A DNA stretch of 64,000 nucleotides. Origin: Mycolicibacterium vulneris (GTDB lineage Bacteria; Actinomycetota; Actinomycetes; Mycobacteriales; Mycobacteriaceae). This document shows, in pieces, positions 62,286-64,000 of this stretch. A program made the position numbers and the translations under genes. The stretch spans positions 124,001-188,000 of the forward strand of contig NZ_NCXM01000006.1 of the NCBI RefSeq assembly GCF_002104765.1, given 5' to 3'. Within the stretch, counting starts at the first letter, position 1. The number at the start of each line of letters is the position of its first letter. Below the pieces are notes generated by a model. That model was not told where the DNA came from. It saw only the letters and a list, made by a program, of their open reading frames with translations, and ran no database searches.

Positions 62286-63182
62286 CTAGAGGGTTGCGGT
62301 CAGGTACCCGGACGCTTGGCCGAATGAGGCCAGCTCGTCGTTGGGTACCGCGAACCCCTGGGCGGCGAAAGCTTGCTCGGTTGTCCGGATATCGATCCGC
62401 CAACCGCGTGCGGCCAGGTATTCGCCGGCGGGATTGCGGTCGCCGGTGTAGAACAACTCGGCCAGATTGATGTTGGAGCCGATGCGCTGAGACCGTTCGG
62501 TCAGCTTCTGCGCCCAGTCCGAGGGGATGTCGCGCAGGTCCATATGTTCGGTCGCGATCCGGCTGCCCGGCGCCGAAACGGCGACGATGTTGTCGAACAA
62601 CCGGTCTTGCGCCTCGGGCGGGAGGTACACCAGGAGTCCCTCGGCGCTCCACGCGGTCGGCTTATGTGCGTCGAACCCGGCCGCCGCGAGGGCCGACGGC
62701 CAGTCGTCGCGCAGGTCGATCGACACGGTGCGGCGCTCCGCGGTGGGTGTGGCGCCCAGGCCGGCCAGGGTGTGCGTCTTGAATTCGATCACCTCGGGCT
62801 GGTCGATCTCGTACACGACGGTGCCCGCCGGCCACGGCAGCCGGTAGGCCCGGGTGTCCAGGCCGGACGCCAAAATGACGGCCTGCTGGATACCCGATTC
62901 GGTGGCCCGCACGAAGAAGTCGTCGAAGAACCGGGTGCGCACCGTGATCTGCTCCTTCACGGCCTGGCGGTTCAGCAGCGGATCGTCGCTGCGGTCAAGC
63001 TGATTGTCGAGGAGCTTGACGAAGACATCGCTGCCCACCGCACGGACCAGCGGATCGGCCCAGGGGTCGTTCAGCAAGGGCTCCGGGCCCTGGGACGCGA
63101 TCGCCCGCTGTGCGGCGACTGCCGTTGCGGTGGCCCCGACGCTGGACGCCAGATCCCACGTGTCGTTCTCGGTGCGGGCCAC
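62286..63182 (-). CDS. SAM-dependent methyltransferase, TIGR00027/LCM-like family
   Basis: 298 residues from GTG 63182 (AAGAGGGGC before it), the usual start of the family ([19 protein letters not shown]); the longer frame is not used. Motifs [30 protein letters not shown] and [18 protein letters not shown] large mycobacterial family of putative O-methyltransferases; the substrate is unknown for most members. Own promoter region to the right, where TAACTA repeats occur. Confidence 0.88.
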   Translation of the reverse strand: MARTENDTWDLASSVGATATAVAAQRAIASQGPEPLLNDPWADPLVRAVGSDVFVKLLDNQLDRSDDPLLNRQAVKEQITVRTRFFDDFFVRATESGIQQAVILASGLDTRAYRLPWPAGTVVYEIDQPEVIEFKTHTLAGLGATPTAERRTVSIDLRDDWPSALAAAGFDAHKPTAWSAEGLLVYLPPEAQDRLFDNIVAVSAPGSRIATEHMDLRDIPSDWAQKLTERSQRIGSNINLAELFYTGDRNPAGEYLAARGWRIDIRTTEQAFAAQGFAVPNDELASFGQASGYLTATL

Positions 63183-63337
63183 GCCCCTCTTCCCCGCGCC
63201 CTTCGCGCAATTAGTTAGCATAGTTAAGCGACTTCTCGACTGTACTCCTTGGCGCCGGGGCCACCGGTCCAAGCGGCGTCGGCCGTGCAGGGAGCCCCGG
63301 GGAATGCGGCGGTGGGGCTCGGGTGTTCGCTGTAGAT

Positions 63338-63760
63338 ATGGCTGACGAAATCGAATTGAGCCCGCGGGGTTGGGTGCGCGACCAGACCGAACGGATCCTG
63401 AGTCAGGGCACGACCGATGGAGTCGAGGTGTTCGATCGGCCGATCGTTCTGCTGACCGTCACCGGGGCGAAGTCCGGCAAGCAGCGTTATGTCCCGTTGA
63501 TGCGGGTCGAGAAAGATGGCCGCTACGTCATTGTCGCGTCGCACGGCGGCGCCCCGGAGCATCCGGTTTGGTATTTCAACCTGAAGGCGAATCCGGCGGT
63601 GACGCTGCAAGACGGCGATAAGGTTGTCGCACTGACCGCTCGCGAGCTCGAGGGAGCCGAGCGCGAGGAGTGGTGGCAGCGCGCCATTGAGGCGTTTCCC
63701 CCCTACGCGGAATACAAGAAGAAGACGCCGCGGCAGATCCCCGTTTTCGTCCTGGAGTAG
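63338..63760 (+). CDS. Deazaflavin-dependent nitroreductase-family protein (Ddn-like)
   Basis: 140 residues from ATG 63338 (frame open to 63323). F420-binding split barrel: [60 protein letters not shown] and [19 protein letters not shown]. This is the Ddn (deazaflavin-dependent nitroreductase) pattern; native substrates are probably quinones. A second, more distant member sits at 44971. Confidence 0.87.
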   Translation: MADEIELSPRGWVRDQTERILSQGTTDGVEVFDRPIVLLTVTGAKSGKQRYVPLMRVEKDGRYVIVASHGGAPEHPVWYFNLKANPAVTLQDGDKVVALTARELEGAEREEWWQRAIEAFPPYAEYKKKTPRQIPVFVLE

Positions 63761-64000
63761 CCGCTCTCGGTCCCGCGGCGGGCCGCTGGCACCGGGTGCC
63801 GAAAAAATTTGCATTCGATATGCACTCGGCTTGTCCGATTGACCCCTTGTGCGCAGCCCGCCTACCTTCGAACGCATAGGCCAGGCGTGTCCCGCCGAAC
63901 GATGACGTCCAGATAGTTGTAAGTGCCTGCGCCGCGCGGCGTTACGCATTTTCGGCCTGCCGTGACCGGGTGGATATCGAAAGCCCACCGCCGATGATTA
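63761..64000. other. Non-coding region at the right edge
   Basis: 240 bp without a convincing gene. A TG-rich stretch with ATTTGCATTCGATATGCA near 63806 could be part of a promoter. The window ends here. Confidence 0.4.

Overview
The window reads as chromosomal DNA of a mycobacterium, most likely a nontuberculous, slow-growing one (genus from sequence, species not resolved). Evidence: high GC, near-continuous coding with many 1-4 bp stop/start overlaps, a complete mce operon (two YrbE permeases, six Mce proteins, Mce-associated proteins), an MmpS/MmpL pair, an Hsp18-type small heat-shock protein, a fused HadA/HadB dehydratase, DUF732 and DUF3298 secreted proteins, F420-type oxidoreductases and a TIGR00027-type methyltransferase. 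No rRNA, tRNA, intact insertion sequence, prophage or CRISPR array was recognised.

Region 1 (1-24 kb) is a large accessory catabolic island: an NDMA-type alcohol dehydrogenase (cut by the left edge) with an aldehyde dehydrogenase, a two-subunit MaoC hydratase, a tandem-TetR regulator, two family III CoA-transferase/racemase proteins, an MhpB-like extradiol dioxygenase, two AveC-like membrane proteins plus a mini membrane protein, a TetR repressor beside a P450, an F420-type LLM oxidoreductase, then a six-gene operon (EthD-like, nitroreductase, fused acyl-CoA dehydrogenase, Ltp2-like thiolase/aldolase, DUF35, mycofactocin-type SDR), an APH-like kinase, a second DUF35/acyl-CoA dehydrogenase/SDR operon and an acyl-CoA ligase. 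Four near-identical dyads, TGACAGT-NN-ACTGTCA, and two weaker ones sit in the promoter gaps between 9 and 22.7 kb. One is a perfect 20-bp palindrome between the TetR gene and the P450. I infer a single TetR-controlled, apparently undescribed catabolic regulon; the enzyme set resembles steroid or terpenoid side-chain degradation, but the substrate is unknown.

Region 2 (24-46 kb) is a mosaic: MmpS-MmpL-TetR export, Hsp18, a remnant zone holding a broken paralogue of a gene found intact at 38.2 kb fused to a 47-codon tail of dnaB, a manganese catalase/hemerythrin/GAF-ANTAR stress group, a Met/His-rich DUF5134 membrane protein under a CsoR/RicR-like palindrome, a flavin oxidase, a Crp paralogue, and decayed DUF3072, glyoxalase-fold and MFS genes.

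Region 3 (46-60 kb) is the mce operon, flanked on both sides by Mce-associated and DUF3298 proteins and followed by a second tandem-TetR regulator of Mce3R type. The layout resembles mce3 of M. tuberculosis. Region 4 (60-64 kb) has small membrane proteins, two SAM methyltransferases (one under a near-consensus promoter embedded in two abutting 19-bp dyads) and a deazaflavin-dependent nitroreductase-like protein.
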